NCBI RefSeq assembly: GCF_025790165.1
Contig: NZ_CP094970.1
Coordinates: 248,001-312,000 of the forward strand
Direction of reading: 5' to 3'
Source: Solicola gregarius
GTDB taxonomy: Bacteria > Actinomycetota > Actinomycetes > Propionibacteriales > Nocardioidaceae
Length of the DNA stretch: 64,000 nt
Shown: piece by piece, positions 18,243 through 28,643 of the stretch
Layout: every line of letters begins with the position of its first letter
How positions within the stretch are numbered: position 1 is the stretch's first letter
The notes under the pieces: model-generated
What the model saw: the letters and a program-made list of their open reading frames with translations, nothing else
What the model was told of the DNA's origin: nothing
Database searches by the model: none
Position numbers and translations under genes: made by a program

Positions 18243-20110
18243 TTCTTGGCCGGTTTGTCCTTGGACTCGCCGGTCGAGAGGGCGGCGACGAACGCCTCTT
18301 GCGGCACCTCCACCCGGCCGACCATCTTCATCCGCTTCTTGCCTTCCTTCTGCTTCTCCAGCAGCTTGCGCTTGCGGCTGATGTCTCCGCCGTAGCACTT
18401 CGCGAGTACGTCCTTGCGGATCGCGCGGATGGTCTCGCGCGCGATCACCCGCGAGCCGATCGCGGCCTGGATGGGCACCTCGAACTGCTGGCGCGGGATC
18501 AGCTCCTTCAGCTTGCCCGCGAGCGCGACCCCGTACGCGTACGAGGACTCGCGATGCACGATCGCGCTGAACGCGTCGACCGGCTCACCTTGCAGGAGGA
18601 TGTCGACCTTGACGAGATCTGCCTGCTGCTCGCCGGTCGGCTCGTAGTCGAGCGACGCGTAGCCCTTGGTGCGGCTCTTCAGCGCGTCGAAGAAGTCGAA
18701 CACGATCTCTGCGAGGGGCAGCACGTAGCGCAGCTCGACGCGGTCCTCGGACAGGTAGTCCATGCCGTCGAGCGAACCGCGGCGGCTCTGGCACAGCTCC
18801 ATGATCTGACCGATGTAGTCGCTGGGAGACAGGATCGTCGCGCGTACGACGGGTTCGTGGACCGCTGCGATCTTGCCCGTCGGGTACTCCGACGGGTTGG
18901 TCACGATCTCCTCGGTGCCGTCTTCCATGTCGACGCGGTAGACGACGTTGGGCGTCGTCGAGATGAGGTCGAGTCCGAACTCGCGCTCGAGTCGTTCACG
19001 CACGATCTCCATGTGCAGCAGCCCGAGAAAGCCGCAGCGGAAACCGAAACCGAGAGCGCCCGAGGTCTCCGGCTCGTACTGCAGCGCGGCGTCGTTGAGC
19101 TGCAGCTTGTCGAGCGCGTCGCGAAGCGTCGGGTACTCGTCGCCGTCGATCGGGTAGAGGCCGGCGAACACCATCGGCGTCGGATGGCGGTAGCCGCCGA
19201 GGGGCTCCGTCGCGCCCTTGTTGGCCGACGTGACCGTGTCACCGACACGCGACTGGCGTACCTCTTTGACGCCGGTGATCAGGTAGCCGACCTCGCCGAC
19301 GCCGATCTCCTTGGTCTTGGTCGGCTCCGGGGAGATGACGCCGACCTCGAGCATCTCGTGCACAGCGCCGGTCGACATCATCGTGATGCGGTCGCGGTGC
19401 GTGAGCTTGCCGTCGAAGACACGGACGTACGTCACGACGCCGCGGTAGGTGTCGTATACCGAGTCGAAGATGAGCGCGCGGGGCGGCGCGGTGGCGTCGC
19501 CGGTCGGTGGCGGGGTCTGCTCGACGACGGCGTTCAGCAGGTCCTCGACGCCTTCACCGGTCTTCGCCGAGACGCGGAGCACGTCCGTGACGTCGCAGCC
19601 GATGATGTGCGCGAGCTCTGCGGCGTACTTGTCGGGCTGCGCGCCGGGCAGGTCGATCTTGTTGAGCACCGGGATGACATGGAGGTCGGCGCCGAGCGCG
19701 AGGTAGAGGTTCGCGAGCGTCTGCGCCTCGATGCCCTGCGCGGCGTCGACCAGCAGGATGGCGCTCTCGCACGCCTCCAGGCTGCGGCTCACCTCGTACG
19801 TGAAGTCGACGTGTCCGGGTGTGTCGATCAGGTTGAGCACGTACTGCGTCGCGGTGCCGTCGGCCTCGCGTCGGGCGAACGGAAGCCGGACCGCCTGGCT
19901 CTTGATGGTGATGCCGCGCTCGCGCTCGATGTCCATCCGGTCGAGATACTGCGCCCGCATCGACCGGTCGTCGACGACTCCGGTGTGCTGAAGCATCCGG
20001 TCGGCGAGCGTGGACTTGCCGTGGTCGATGTGCGCGATGATGCAGAAGTTGCGGATGATCGCGGGATCAGTCGCCCCGGGTTGCGGAGCGTCGCTGGGTC
20101 TCGGAGCCAT
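18239..20110 (-). CDS. lepA: Elongation factor 4 (LepA)
   Basis: A 623-residue translational GTPase, normal length. G1 is AHIDHGKST at 26-34, followed by [24 protein letters not shown], the NKID motif, EF-G-like domains and the LepA C-terminal domain around [13 protein letters not shown] and [21 protein letters not shown]. It back-translocates or remodels stalled ribosomes. ATG 20110 is used; an in-frame GTG at 20128 would place the GGGAGG ribosome-binding site inside the gene. Divergent from the Eis-like gene. Confidence 0.97.
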   Translation of the reverse strand: MAPRPSDAPQPGATDPAIIRNFCIIAHIDHGKSTLADRMLQHTGVVDDRSMRAQYLDRMDIERERGITIKSQAVRLPFARREADGTATQYVLNLIDTPGHVDFTYEVSRSLEACESAILLVDAAQGIEAQTLANLYLALGADLHVIPVLNKIDLPGAQPDKYAAELAHIIGCDVTDVLRVSAKTGEGVEDLLNAVVEQTPPPTGDATAPPRALIFDSVYDTYRGVVTYVRVFDGKLTHRDRITMMSTGAVHEMLEVGVISPEPTKTKEIGVGEVGYLITGVKEVRQSRVGDTVTSANKGATEPLGGYRHPTPMVFAGLYPIDGDEYPTLRDALDKLQLNDAALQYEPETSGALGFGFRCGFLGLLHMEIVRERLEREFGLDLISTTPNVVYRVDMEDGTEEIVTNPSEYPTGKIAAVHEPVVRATILSPSDYIGQIMELCQSRRGSLDGMDYLSEDRVELRYVLPLAEIVFDFFDALKSRTKGYASLDYEPTGEQQADLVKVDILLQGEPVDAFSAIVHRESSYAYGVALAGKLKELIPRQQFEVPIQAAIGSRVIARETIRAIRKDVLAKCYGGDISRKRKLLEKQKEGKKRMKMVGRVEVPQEAFVAALSTGESKDKPAKK

Positions 20111-20249
20111 GATCAGCCATCCTCCCACGCGGGGCGGACTCGCTCACCGGATGGCTCCGCATGCTCGGCCGGCGTGCCGGCGCCGTCACCACCCGCCGTG
20201 GCCGCTAAAAGCGTTGCGCCGCCCCATTCGCGGCGACATGCTGAGCAGC

Positions 20250-21521
20250 ATGGCCAAGCCCGATATCAGCGTCGTCCGCGCGACCGACGACGACCGCTAC
20301 CTCGCCACCGACCAGATCGTCTGGTTCGAGGAGATCCCCGGCGCGTCGACCTCCGAGCAGCTGCTGGGCGTACCGGCCGATCAGCGGTTCGCCGTCGAGA
20401 TGGCGGACGCAGACCCGGGCGCGTACGCGGGAATCTATGGCGTCCGGCCGATGCAGCTCGCCGTGCCCGCCGGCCCGACCGGACGAGCGCGGCTCGTGCC
20501 GTGTGCGGGTCTCACGTGGGTCGGCGTGCACCCGGACCACCGGCGCCGGGGAATCCTGACGGCGATGCTGCGACACCACGTCGAGCAGACCCACCGCGAG
20601 GGCGTGGCGCTCTCCGCGCTGCACGCCAGCGAGCCGGCGATCTACGGCCGGCACGGCTACGGGGTCACGACCCCGACGTACGCGGTCACCCTCGGCCGCG
20701 GGACCGAGTTGCGTGCGCCGGGGCTTGATGCCGCCGCCGGCGAGGTGCGCACACGGTTCGAGACTGCTTCAGAGACCGGCATGGCCGAACGGGTCCGCGA
20801 GTGCGACCTGCGGATCGCCGAAGGATCGCCCGGCGTCATCGTCGGCGACGAGAGCTTCTACTCCTACATCATGCAGGCCAACGGATGGCCGGAGCAGCGG
20901 CGCGACAAGGAGCCGATGCGCTTCCTCTTCGCCGTGCGCGACGGCGAAGAAGTCGGTCTGGCTGCATTTCGCCGCTATCACAAATGGGACAACGGTCGCC
21001 CGCAAGGCAGGCTCGAGGTCCTCGGCCTGGGCGGCGATCCTGTGACCCGGCTGGCGCTGCTCCGCCGCCTGCTCGACTTCGACCTGATGGCCAGCGTGGA
21101 GTTGCCGCGAGTCGGCACGGACGACCCGCTCTGGTCGTGGATCGGACCGCGGGCGGCCGACAAGGTGGACGTGCACGAGAACCTCTGGATCCGGATCATC
21201 GACCTGCCCGAGGCGCTGCCACTGCGCGCGTACGCGGAGGACTGCGATGTGATCGTGGACGTCAACGATCCCGCCGCGCCGTGGCAGGCCGGTCGTTGGC
21301 GGATCCGGGTTCGCGACGGCGCTGCCAGCGCCGAGCGGACCGAGGATACCGCCGACGTCGAGCTACCCGTGGCAGCCCTCGGATCGGCATACCTCGGCGG
21401 CACCAACCTGGTCGCCATGCACAACGCCGGGCTGCTCGACGAACGCCGGCCCGGCGCGATCGCCGAACTCTGGCGGGCGTTTCGCACCGATCTGGCGCCG
21501 AGTCCGGCCATGGGATTCTGA
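20250..21521 (+). CDS. Eis-like GNAT N-acetyltransferase
   Basis: A 423-residue protein with the Eis architecture: an N-terminal GNAT domain with acetyl-CoA motif WVGVHPDHRRRGILTAML, a second degenerate GNAT fold around residues 190-300, and a C-terminal SCP2-like domain starting near RIIDLPEAL. It ends in Phe, whose carboxylate acts in catalysis in Eis proteins. Family members acetylate aminoglycosides or protein lysines; the substrate here is unknown. ATG 20250 is used, and ATG 20238 four codons upstream is equally possible. Divergent from lepA. Confidence 0.88.
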   Translation: MAKPDISVVRATDDDRYLATDQIVWFEEIPGASTSEQLLGVPADQRFAVEMADADPGAYAGIYGVRPMQLAVPAGPTGRARLVPCAGLTWVGVHPDHRRRGILTAMLRHHVEQTHREGVALSALHASEPAIYGRHGYGVTTPTYAVTLGRGTELRAPGLDAAAGEVRTRFETASETGMAERVRECDLRIAEGSPGVIVGDESFYSYIMQANGWPEQRRDKEPMRFLFAVRDGEEVGLAAFRRYHKWDNGRPQGRLEVLGLGGDPVTRLALLRRLLDFDLMASVELPRVGTDDPLWSWIGPRAADKVDVHENLWIRIIDLPEALPLRAYAEDCDVIVDVNDPAAPWQAGRWRIRVRDGAASAERTEDTADVELPVAALGSAYLGGTNLVAMHNAGLLDERRPGAIAELWRAFRTDLAPSPAMGF

Positions 21522-21618
21522 GGCCTTCGCGGCCGCGAGTGCGGGAGAACCCAGAGCCACCCCTGAATCCTGCGGCGATCGCCCACATTGCCGACGCCGA
21601 GGGACTAGCGTCGAGACC

Positions 21619-22026
21619 ATGCGGGTCGTACTGAATGTCATCTGGCTGATCTTCGGCGGGTTGTGGCTCGCCCTCGGGTACGTACTGGCCGGGATCATCT
21701 GCTGCATCCTGATCATCACCATCCCGTTCGGCATCGCCTCCTTCCGGATCGCCAGCTACGCCCTCTGGCCGTTCGGGCGTACGACGGTCCCGAACCCCGA
21801 CGCGGGAGTGCCGTCGCTGCTGGGCAACGTGATCTGGATCGTGTTCGCCGGCTGGTGGCTCGCGCTCGGCCACATCATCACCGGCATCGCGCAGTGTCTG
21901 ACGATCATCGGGATCCCGCTCGGCATCGCGAACTTCAAGCTGATCCCGATCTCGCTGCTGCCGCTCGGTTATCGCATCGTGTCGACCGATCGGCCGTTCG
22001 CAGACGCGCGCGCGTACGCCGAGTGA
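21619..22026 (+). CDS. YccF domain membrane protein
   Basis: A 135-residue protein with two repeated halves, each starting with a LxNVIWxxFxGxWLALGH/Y motif and followed by hydrophobic helices. TIPFGIASFRIASYALWPFG in the first half and GIPLGIANFKLIPISLLPLG in the second are the YccF signature. Probably an inner-membrane protein of unknown role. It is transcribed alone between the Eis-like gene and rpsT, with about 100 bases on each side. Confidence 0.88.
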   Translation: MRVVLNVIWLIFGGLWLALGYVLAGIICCILIITIPFGIASFRIASYALWPFGRTTVPNPDAGVPSLLGNVIWIVFAGWWLALGHIITGIAQCLTIIGIPLGIANFKLIPISLLPLGYRIVSTDRPFADARAYAE

Positions 22027-22128
22027 GCACCGATTTGGGGCGGCCGACCCCGCACTGATAAAGTGAGCGGTCGCGTCCTCGGGACGCGATCCGACCCATA
22101 CACCACGAACACACTCGAGGCTTGCCCA

Positions 22129-22389
22129 GTGGCGAACATCAAGTCGCAGATCAAGCGCAACCGGCAGAACGACGCCGCGCGCGAGCGCAACAAGGCCGTC
22201 CGCTCGGCGCTGAAGACGTCGGTTCGGCGCTTCAACGAGGCCGCCGACGCCGGCAACACCGACGAGGCGACGACGCTGGCACACGACGCGTCGCGCAGGC
22301 TCGACCAGGCCGCGACCAAGGGTGTCATCCACAAGAACCAGGCCGCGAACCGCAAATCGGCGATCGCGAAGAAGGCCGCGGAGCTCTAA
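22129..22389 (+). CDS. rpsT: 30S ribosomal protein S20
   Basis: An 86-residue, lysine/arginine-rich protein starting [15 protein letters not shown] (GTG start) and ending [13 protein letters not shown], the S20 signature. It binds the 5' domain of 16S rRNA. The start is set by the conserved N-terminus; the frame is open further upstream but that part is leader. It is convergent with holA and followed by a clear hairpin terminator. Confidence 0.97.
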   Translation: MANIKSQIKRNRQNDAARERNKAVRSALKTSVRRFNEAADAGNTDEATTLAHDASRRLDQAATKGVIHKNQAANRKSAIAKKAAEL

Positions 22390-22412
22390 AGCCGAGCACG
22401 TACCGACACGTT

Positions 22413-22446
22413 GGACCCCGCCACTGCGGCGGGGTCCTTCTTGCGT
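22413..22446 (+). terminator. rpsT terminator
   Basis: GGACCCCGCC, five-base loop, GGCGGGGTCC (22413-22437) followed by TTCTTGCGT. This is a strong GC stem with a short T-rich tail just downstream of rpsT, between rpsT and the convergent holA. Confidence 0.88.
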
Positions 22447-22474
22447 CTTGGCCCTGAGGGCTTGTCGTGCGTGC

Positions 22475-23473
22475 TCAGCGGCTCCGTGCGCGATAGACCG
22501 ACAGCACCATGTGCTCGAGCGCGTACTCGGGGTCGCCGGCGCCGCCCTTGACGTCGAGGTCGGCCACGGCGACCGAGGACAATGCGCTGGCGAGGCCCGC
22601 CGACTCCCACGAACGCAGCTGCGCACGCAGCGACCGGACCCGGAATGCCGGCGCACCGATCTCGCGGGCGAGGTCGGTGTCGCGGAGGCCGCGGGGCGCG
22701 GACTGCAGCTTCGCGAGGGACCGCAGGCCCGATGCGAACGCACTGGTGATGAGAACCGGTGCCACATGATTGCCGATGGCCCAGCGAAGCTGCTCGAGGG
22801 CGACTCCCAGCCTGCCCTCGATGGCCGCGTCGGCGATGTCGAAGCTCTTCACCTCGGCCCGCCCGTCGAAGTACTGACGTACCAGTTCGATCGTGATGCG
22901 GGGCTTGCCGCCCTGCGCCGGCGCGATCGCCGAGACCAGCTGGTCGCAGGCCGCGGCGAGTGCCCGCAGGTCGTTGCCGACCGCGGCCACCAGGAACGAT
23001 GCGGCGTCGTCGGTGATCGCGCCGCCGTGCTCGCGAACCTCCGAGACGACCCAACCGCCCAGCTCCCACGGCTTCGGCGACACGGTCTTCACCTCGCTCA
23101 CCGCGTCGAGCTTGCGGAGCTTGTCGAGCAGCCCTTTGCCCTTGTTGCCGCCCGGGTGGACGAGTACGCACGCCACGTCGGGCGACGGCGCGCCCGCGTA
23201 GGCGAGCAGGTCTTTGTGCGCTTCGTCGGCGAGCTCGGACAGATCGCGTACGACCAGCGTGCGCACGGACGAGAACAGCGACGGGCTGGTGAGGGCGGCG
23301 AGCTCGCCGGCCGCGATCGACGCGGCCGACACGTCGCTGACGTCGGCTTCCGGGGCTTCGGCGCCCGCGATGCCAAGCAGGCGGGCGACAGTTCGCTCGG
23401 ACAGAAACTCTGCCTGGCCGCTCACGAGGGTGACGACCCCGAACGGCGATGTCGAGCTGGGTTTCGTTGCCAT
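22475..23473 (-). CDS. holA: DNA polymerase III delta subunit
   Basis: A 332-residue clamp-loader subunit, which opens the beta clamp. Characteristic stretches are VTLVSGQAEFLSERTVA near the start, RTLVVRDLSEL, CVLVHPGGNKGKGLLDKLRK and LRWAIGNHVAPVLI. The length matches HolA. ATG 23473 is preferred; the frame opens six codons earlier without better signals. It lies between comEC and rpsT, the usual place. No Walker A motif is expected or seen in delta. Confidence 0.93.
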   Translation of the reverse strand: MATKPSSTSPFGVVTLVSGQAEFLSERTVARLLGIAGAEAPEADVSDVSAASIAAGELAALTSPSLFSSVRTLVVRDLSELADEAHKDLLAYAGAPSPDVACVLVHPGGNKGKGLLDKLRKLDAVSEVKTVSPKPWELGGWVVSEVREHGGAITDDAASFLVAAVGNDLRALAAACDQLVSAIAPAQGGKPRITIELVRQYFDGRAEVKSFDIADAAIEGRLGVALEQLRWAIGNHVAPVLITSAFASGLRSLAKLQSAPRGLRDTDLAREIGAPAFRVRSLRAQLRSWESAGLASALSSVAVADLDVKGGAGDPEYALEHMVLSVYRARSR

Positions 23474-23519
23474 CGTCGGACAGCATCCCACGGCGCGCCG
23501 ACAGTCGCCGTACCCGCGG

Positions 23520-25781
23520 TCACCGTGTCACGACCTCCGGCCCGCCGTCGCCATCGACGACGGCGATGTCACCCCTCAGGTCGGTGCGTACGACGCGCAT
23601 CGCGTTCTGCTCGGCGAGCTCCAGCATGTCGGGGTCGGGATGGCCGTAGTCGTTGTCGGCTCCGACACTCACCAGCGCGAAGGGCGCGTCGACCGCCCGG
23701 AAGAACGCCGGATCCTGGTTTCCGCTGCCGTGGTGGGGCACCTTGAGCACATCGGCCTCCAGATCGGGGACGGCCCGCAGGATCGCCGCCTGCGCCTCCG
23801 GCTCGACATCGCCGGTGAGGAGGATGCGGATGCCGCCGACCTCCGCGAGCAACACGACGCTCGTGTTGTTGACCGCGGCGCCGTCGCTCGGATCCGACAC
23901 CGGCGCCTCGGCTCCGACAGGCCCGACGACCCTCCAGGACACCGCGCCGACGCTCTGCCGGTCGCCGAACTCGAGCCGTACGACCGGTACGCCGACGTCA
24001 TCGGGCACGGTCGCCGCATCGACGCCCAGCGCACCGACGGTGCGATCGGCAAGTACACCCTCGAGCCCGCCCGTGTGGTCGGCGTGGTCGTGGGTCAGGA
24101 CGACCAGCGGCACCCGGTCGACGCCGAGGTCGTCCAGACATCGGTCGACGGGACGCGGGTCGGGTCCGGTGTCGACGACGACCGCCTCGCCCGACCCGGC
24201 GTTGAGCACGTTCGCGTCGCCCTGACCGACGTCGCACATCACCATGACCCACCCCGGCGGCGGCCAGCCGATACTCACCGGGCGGACGATCAGCACCGCC
24301 GCGAGCGCGACGGCCGGCACGCAGACGAGCGGCCGGGCCAGTGCCCAGTGACAGCCCGCAGCGAGCAGCACCGACACGACCGTGATCGCAATGATCGTCG
24401 GCGGGTCGGTTCCCCACTCGGCGGCGGCTCCGGGCAGCGCGGCCGCGCGGTGGCCGATCGCCACGATCCAGCCCGCGAACAGTCCGGTCACCCATCCGAC
24501 CAGGTGACTCGCCGGGTCGGAGACGAGCGCGACGACGCCACCCAGCAGCCCGAGCACGGTCGCCGGGCCGACGGCCGGCGCCACCAGGAGGTTCGCCGCG
24601 ACCGCGACGAACGACACCTGGCCGGAGATCACCGCGACAGCGGGCGTGCAGGCGAGCTGCGCCGCGAGCGGTACGGCGATCGCCTCGGCGCACCAACGCG
24701 GCATCCAGCGGGCGAGCCGATCGCGCCACGGCGGCGCGAGCACGAGGATGCCCGCCGTCGCGCACACCGACAGCACGAACCCGGCCGTACGCGCCAGCCA
24801 CGGGTCGAGCAGCAGCAGGCCGACGATCGCCCACGACAAGGACCGGATGCCGCGACCGGAGCCACCGGCACCGAGCCCCGCGATCGCGACGACTCCCATC
24901 GCCGCCGCCCTGACCACACTGGGCTCTGGCCGGGCGAGCAGCACGAAGCCGGCAGTACCCAGCACGCCGAGCGCGATCTTCCACCGGCCGCGGGCGCCGA
25001 GCAGACGAGCGAGGAACAACAGGAACCCGACGACAAGGGTCAGGTTCGTGCCGGACACGGCGAGCAGATGCGTCAGGCCGCTCGCCCGGAAGTCCTCGGC
25101 GAGCTGGGCCGGTAGCGCGTGGTCGTCGCCGTGCACCAGGGCCGGCACGAGGCCCGCAACGTCATCGGACCGGCCGGACACCGCCTCGGTCACCCCGGCC
25201 CGCATCCGCGCCGACGCGTCCCACCACCATGCCGGGTCGCCGACGACTCGGTACTCGTCTCCGGCGTGCAGCTCGGCGGCCTGGTCGGAGGAGTCCGACG
25301 GCCCCAGGACGCCGGATGCCTGCACCGACTCACCGAGCCGGACCTGTGCCCAGGCGTCGTCGGCGAATACGACGATCGGCTCTCGGGTGTGTGCCGAAAC
25401 CCCCCTGCCCTCGACGTACGTCGCGCGCGCCTCGACGACTACCAGTCGGGCGTACCCGGTCTCGATCACGCGCGGATCGCTCACGATCTCGAGCCGGATG
25501 TCGACCGCCGCGCCGTCGGAGGCCAACGCCGCGACCGGGCCGGCGGAGGCGGTCGTGATCCGCAGCGCGGTAACCAGGCAGATCGCCCCGAGCACCAGCA
25601 ACGTGACCGCGAACAGCCGCATCCCACGCCGCACTGCGAGGACGCCGGCGATGCCGGCGCAGACCGCCGCGACCATCACCTGCGATGCCCCGAGGCCGAC
25701 CGCGACCGCGGCGGCGACCCACGCGACGATCGCCGGAACCACCATCCGGTAGTCGACGGCGACGGGCGCGTCGACCGTCAC
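23520..25781 (-). CDS. comEC: ComEC/Rec2 DNA-uptake channel
   Basis: A 753-residue polytopic membrane protein. An N-terminal soluble DUF4131-like region with hydrophobic anchors is followed by the Competence domain (residues about 215-480, with HLLAVSGTNLTLVVG). A C-terminal MBL-fold domain carries LTHDHADHTGGLEG. ComEC imports single-stranded DNA. The GTG start overlaps the comEA stop by four bases, making a comEA-comEC operon. Other competence pili genes are not in the window, so natural competence cannot be inferred from this alone. Confidence 0.94.
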   Translation of the reverse strand: MTVDAPVAVDYRMVVPAIVAWVAAAVAVGLGASQVMVAAVCAGIAGVLAVRRGMRLFAVTLLVLGAICLVTALRITTASAGPVAALASDGAAVDIRLEIVSDPRVIETGYARLVVVEARATYVEGRGVSAHTREPIVVFADDAWAQVRLGESVQASGVLGPSDSSDQAAELHAGDEYRVVGDPAWWWDASARMRAGVTEAVSGRSDDVAGLVPALVHGDDHALPAQLAEDFRASGLTHLLAVSGTNLTLVVGFLLFLARLLGARGRWKIALGVLGTAGFVLLARPEPSVVRAAAMGVVAIAGLGAGGSGRGIRSLSWAIVGLLLLDPWLARTAGFVLSVCATAGILVLAPPWRDRLARWMPRWCAEAIAVPLAAQLACTPAVAVISGQVSFVAVAANLLVAPAVGPATVLGLLGGVVALVSDPASHLVGWVTGLFAGWIVAIGHRAAALPGAAAEWGTDPPTIIAITVVSVLLAAGCHWALARPLVCVPAVALAAVLIVRPVSIGWPPPGWVMVMCDVGQGDANVLNAGSGEAVVVDTGPDPRPVDRCLDDLGVDRVPLVVLTHDHADHTGGLEGVLADRTVGALGVDAATVPDDVGVPVVRLEFGDRQSVGAVSWRVVGPVGAEAPVSDPSDGAAVNNTSVVLLAEVGGIRILLTGDVEPEAQAAILRAVPDLEADVLKVPHHGSGNQDPAFFRAVDAPFALVSVGADNDYGHPDPDMLELAEQNAMRVVRTDLRGDIAVVDGDGGPEVVTR

Positions 25782-26677
25782 ACGGTCACGAGGTCGCGGA
25801 GCTCCTCGAGCGTCACCTCCCCGATGCCGTCGACCTCGAGCAGCTCGTCGACCGACGTGAACTGACCGTGCTCGGTGCGCCAGTCGAGGATCGACTGCCC
25901 GGTGACCGGCCCGACGCCCGGGAGTGTGTCGAGCTGTTCGAGGGTCGCGGTATTCAGGTCGACCACCGTCGTCGGCGGCCCACCCGGCGTCGTGGGCGCG
26001 CCCTCGACCGGCGGCGTCGCCCCGGCGACCGCCGGCAGCCCGACGACGATCTGCTCACCGTCGACCAGGACGCGCGCGAGGTTGACGGTGCTCAGATCGA
26101 CGCGCCGATGAGCCGGGCCGCCCGCGGCCTCGATCGCGTCCGCGACCCGGGAGCCTTCCCGCAGGGAGACGATGCCCGGGTCGCGGACCTTGCCCGTCAC
26201 GTCGACGACGACCTTGCCGCTCGTGGGCGGCGCCGCGGAGTCGCTCGGCGAGGCGGACGGTGCCGACGGGCCCGGTGACCTCGACCCGTGCGTCTCCACG
26301 GTCGACATCGGGGAGACATCGCTCGGCCGCGAGGCGATGAACCACCACGCGCCCAGGGCGACGAACACCGCGATGACCGCGACCACGACGACGACGTGGT
26401 GGGCCGTCAGCCCCGCACCACCGAGCCGTGACTGAACGGACATCGGCAGCCGGTCGTGCACACCGCCCAGCCGCGCGGGCTGGGGCGGGGCGGACGGCCC
26501 GAGATGGGTGCCGGCGTCGGGCGGCGGGCGGGGGACCCCGCGACCCTCGTCCATCTCGAGAGGCGCAGCCGGCGCGCCGTCGCGTCGATCGCCGGCCAAT
26601 TGGGCACCGATGATCGCGAGCCGCCGCAACGCTGCCTCGTTGCGCGCGCTCGTCGTGCGGTCGTGTCTTCTGCGCAT
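25778..26677 (-). CDS. comEA: ComEA-type DNA-binding protein
   Basis: A 299-residue protein. The N-terminal 120 residues are a cytoplasmic, proline/arginine-rich region, then comes one transmembrane helix (HHVVVVVAVIAVFVALGAWW). A Ser/Pro-rich linker leads to a SLBB domain (GKVVVDVTGKVRDPGIVSL) and the last 60 residues are a helix-hairpin-helix pair (LNTATLEQLDTLPGVGP, VDGIGEVTLEEL). The HhH domain binds DNA at the cell surface for ComEC. The start ATG 26677 begins a basic MRRRHDR stretch; earlier in-frame starts lie in sequence without coding character. Confidence 0.9.
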   Translation of the reverse strand: MRRRHDRTTSARNEAALRRLAIIGAQLAGDRRDGAPAAPLEMDEGRGVPRPPPDAGTHLGPSAPPQPARLGGVHDRLPMSVQSRLGGAGLTAHHVVVVVAVIAVFVALGAWWFIASRPSDVSPMSTVETHGSRSPGPSAPSASPSDSAAPPTSGKVVVDVTGKVRDPGIVSLREGSRVADAIEAAGGPAHRRVDLSTVNLARVLVDGEQIVVGLPAVAGATPPVEGAPTTPGGPPTTVVDLNTATLEQLDTLPGVGPVTGQSILDWRTEHGQFTSVDELLEVDGIGEVTLEELRDLVTV

Positions 26678-26862
26678 CACACTCGGCAAGGTAGGCACGC
26701 GAGCCGCGATCGGGAACGATCTGCCGCGAGACGGTGGATAACCATGCGGATACCGAACGGCCTGTGGACGAAAACCGGCCGGAGGCCGCAGTCGACCGCC
26801 GGGAATCGACTCCGGCACCGGACCGTTGCGCTATTCGAGCCGCTAGACGAGAGGAGCGCCAG

Positions 26863-27708
26863 ATGAAGGTCGCGGTACTGGGAACGGGGATCATGGGCGC
26901 AGGGGTTGCCCGCACTCTCCTGCGCGAGGGGTTCGACGTACGGGTGTGGAACCGCTCGCCGGCCAAGGCCGAGCCACTCGCGTCCGCCGGCGCGACGGTG
27001 TCGCCAACTGCGACCGACGCGGTACGCGGCGCCGGGGTGGTGGTGACCCTCCTGTTCGACGCGGAAGCGGTCGTCGGCGTACTCGAGGACGCGGCAGACG
27101 CGTTCGGCGACGCCGTCGTGCTGCAGGCGTCGACCATCGGTCTCGACGGCACCCGGCGCGTGGCGGAGGTCGCGGACAGGCGCGGGATCACCGTGGTCGA
27201 CGCTCCCGTTCTGGGTACGAAGCAGCCCGCCGAACAGGGCAACCTGGTGCCGCTGGTCTCCGGCGACCCCGCGGCCGTCGACCGCGCCCGGCCGGTACTC
27301 GACGCGATCGGTGCGAAGACCGTCATCGCGGGCGAGCGAGTGGGCCAGGCGACCGCCCTCAAGCTCGTGTGTAACGCCTGGGTGGCGAGCCTGACCGGTG
27401 CGCTCGGGCAGTCGATCACGATGGCCGAGCGGCTCGGCCTCGACCCTGCGCTCTTCCTCGAAGCCATCGCCGGCGGACCGACCGGCGCCCCGTACGCACA
27501 GGTCAAGGGTGCCGCGATGATCGAACACTCGTACGCGACGTCGTTCTCCGTCGACGGCGTGGTGAAGGACGTCGGACTGATGCGAGCCGCGGCGCAGGAG
27601 GCAGGCGTCGCGGACGACCTGCTCGCCGCCGTCGAAGGGCTGTTCCGCGCCACCGCCGACCGAGGCCTCGGCGACGACGACATGGCCGCCGTCCGGGAGA
27701 CCTTCTAG
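26863..27708 (+). CDS. NAD(P)-dependent oxidoreductase, 3-hydroxyisobutyrate dehydrogenase family
   Basis: A 281-residue beta-hydroxyacid dehydrogenase-like protein. The Rossmann motif GTGIMGAGVARTLL is at residues 7-20, VVDAPVLGTK holds the substrate-binding loop, and the catalytic lysine lies in GQATALKLVCNAWV. The start follows GAGGAG by about seven bases. The substrate is not determined; 3-hydroxyisobutyrate, tartronate semialdehyde and imine reduction all occur in this family. Convergent with degV and divergent from comEA. Confidence 0.88.
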   Translation: MKVAVLGTGIMGAGVARTLLREGFDVRVWNRSPAKAEPLASAGATVSPTATDAVRGAGVVVTLLFDAEAVVGVLEDAADAFGDAVVLQASTIGLDGTRRVAEVADRRGITVVDAPVLGTKQPAEQGNLVPLVSGDPAAVDRARPVLDAIGAKTVIAGERVGQATALKLVCNAWVASLTGALGQSITMAERLGLDPALFLEAIAGGPTGAPYAQVKGAAMIEHSYATSFSVDGVVKDVGLMRAAAQEAGVADDLLAAVEGLFRATADRGLGDDDMAAVRETF

Positions 27709-27742
27709 CGCTTGCCGACCGGTCCACGCCGGGGCGGCGGAA

Positions 27743-28594
27743 CTACAGCCGGGGCGCGACCACGACCGCGACCATGCCGGGGCCGACGTGCGCGCCGATG
27801 GCCGCCCCGACCTCGAGCACGGGGAGGTCGTCGAGGGCGAGCTCTTCGCGAAGGGCATCGGCCACATCGCGGGCGCGCGCCTCGGCCGACAGGTGTTGCA
27901 CCGCGACGTCGAACGTCCCGCCGGTGCGGCGCGCGAAGGCGACCGCCAGCTCCTGCAACCGGTTCAGCGCCCGGGCCGACGTGCGTACCTTCTCGAGCGG
28001 ACCGATGCGACCATCGTCGATGGTCAGCAGCGGCTTGACGGCGAGGGCCGAGCCGACGAGCGCGCCCAACGTGCTGACCCGGCCGCCTCTGCGCAGGTAC
28101 TCCAGCGTGTCGACGTAGAAGTACGTCGCGGTCGCGTCGCCGCGGGTCTTGGCGGCGGCGATCGCCTTCTCGACCGGTGCGGCGTCCGCGAGTAGCTCGG
28201 CCGCAGACAGCGCCGCGTAACCGGTGCCCATCCCGACCTGGCGACTGTCGACGCAGTGCACCGGCACCGGGGCCGTACGAGCCGCGATCTGCGCCGACTC
28301 GAACGTGCCGGACACCTCCGCGCTCAGGTGGATCGACAGGATCTGCGATGCACCGCTGTCGGCGAGCTCGGCGTACGTACGCACGAACACCTCCGGTGCG
28401 GGGCGCGACGTACTCACCGACTGGTGGGCCTCGAGCGCGGACGCGATATCGGAGGCGGTGATGTCGACGCCTTCGGTCAGGCAGTCGTCACCGACCACGA
28501 CCTGCAACGGTACGACCCGCACGTCGTAGCGCTCCGCGACGTCGACGGGCAGCGACGACGTCGAGTCGGTGACGATCGCGATCCGGTCGGACAT
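27743..28594 (-). CDS. DegV family fatty-acid-binding protein
   Basis: A 283-residue DegV protein starting RIAIVTDSTSSLP, with the fatty-acid-binding features SVSTSRPAPEVFV and ILSIHLSAEVSGTFESAQIA and the C-terminal region ending HVGPGMVAVVVAPRL. DegV (FakB-like) proteins present fatty acids to FakA kinase in Gram-positives; whether a kinase partner exists here is unknown. ATG 28594 is used; the upstream open frame crosses a hairpin-containing promoter region. Confidence 0.92.
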   Translation of the reverse strand: MSDRIAIVTDSTSSLPVDVAERYDVRVVPLQVVVGDDCLTEGVDITASDIASALEAHQSVSTSRPAPEVFVRTYAELADSGASQILSIHLSAEVSGTFESAQIAARTAPVPVHCVDSRQVGMGTGYAALSAAELLADAAPVEKAIAAAKTRGDATATYFYVDTLEYLRRGGRVSTLGALVGSALAVKPLLTIDDGRIGPLEKVRTSARALNRLQELAVAFARRTGGTFDVAVQHLSAEARARDVADALREELALDDLPVLEVGAAIGAHVGPGMVAVVVAPRL

Positions 28595-28643
28595 GATTCC
28601 CGACACTAACGTGCCGCGCGCCGAATCGTTCACCTCCCCGTAA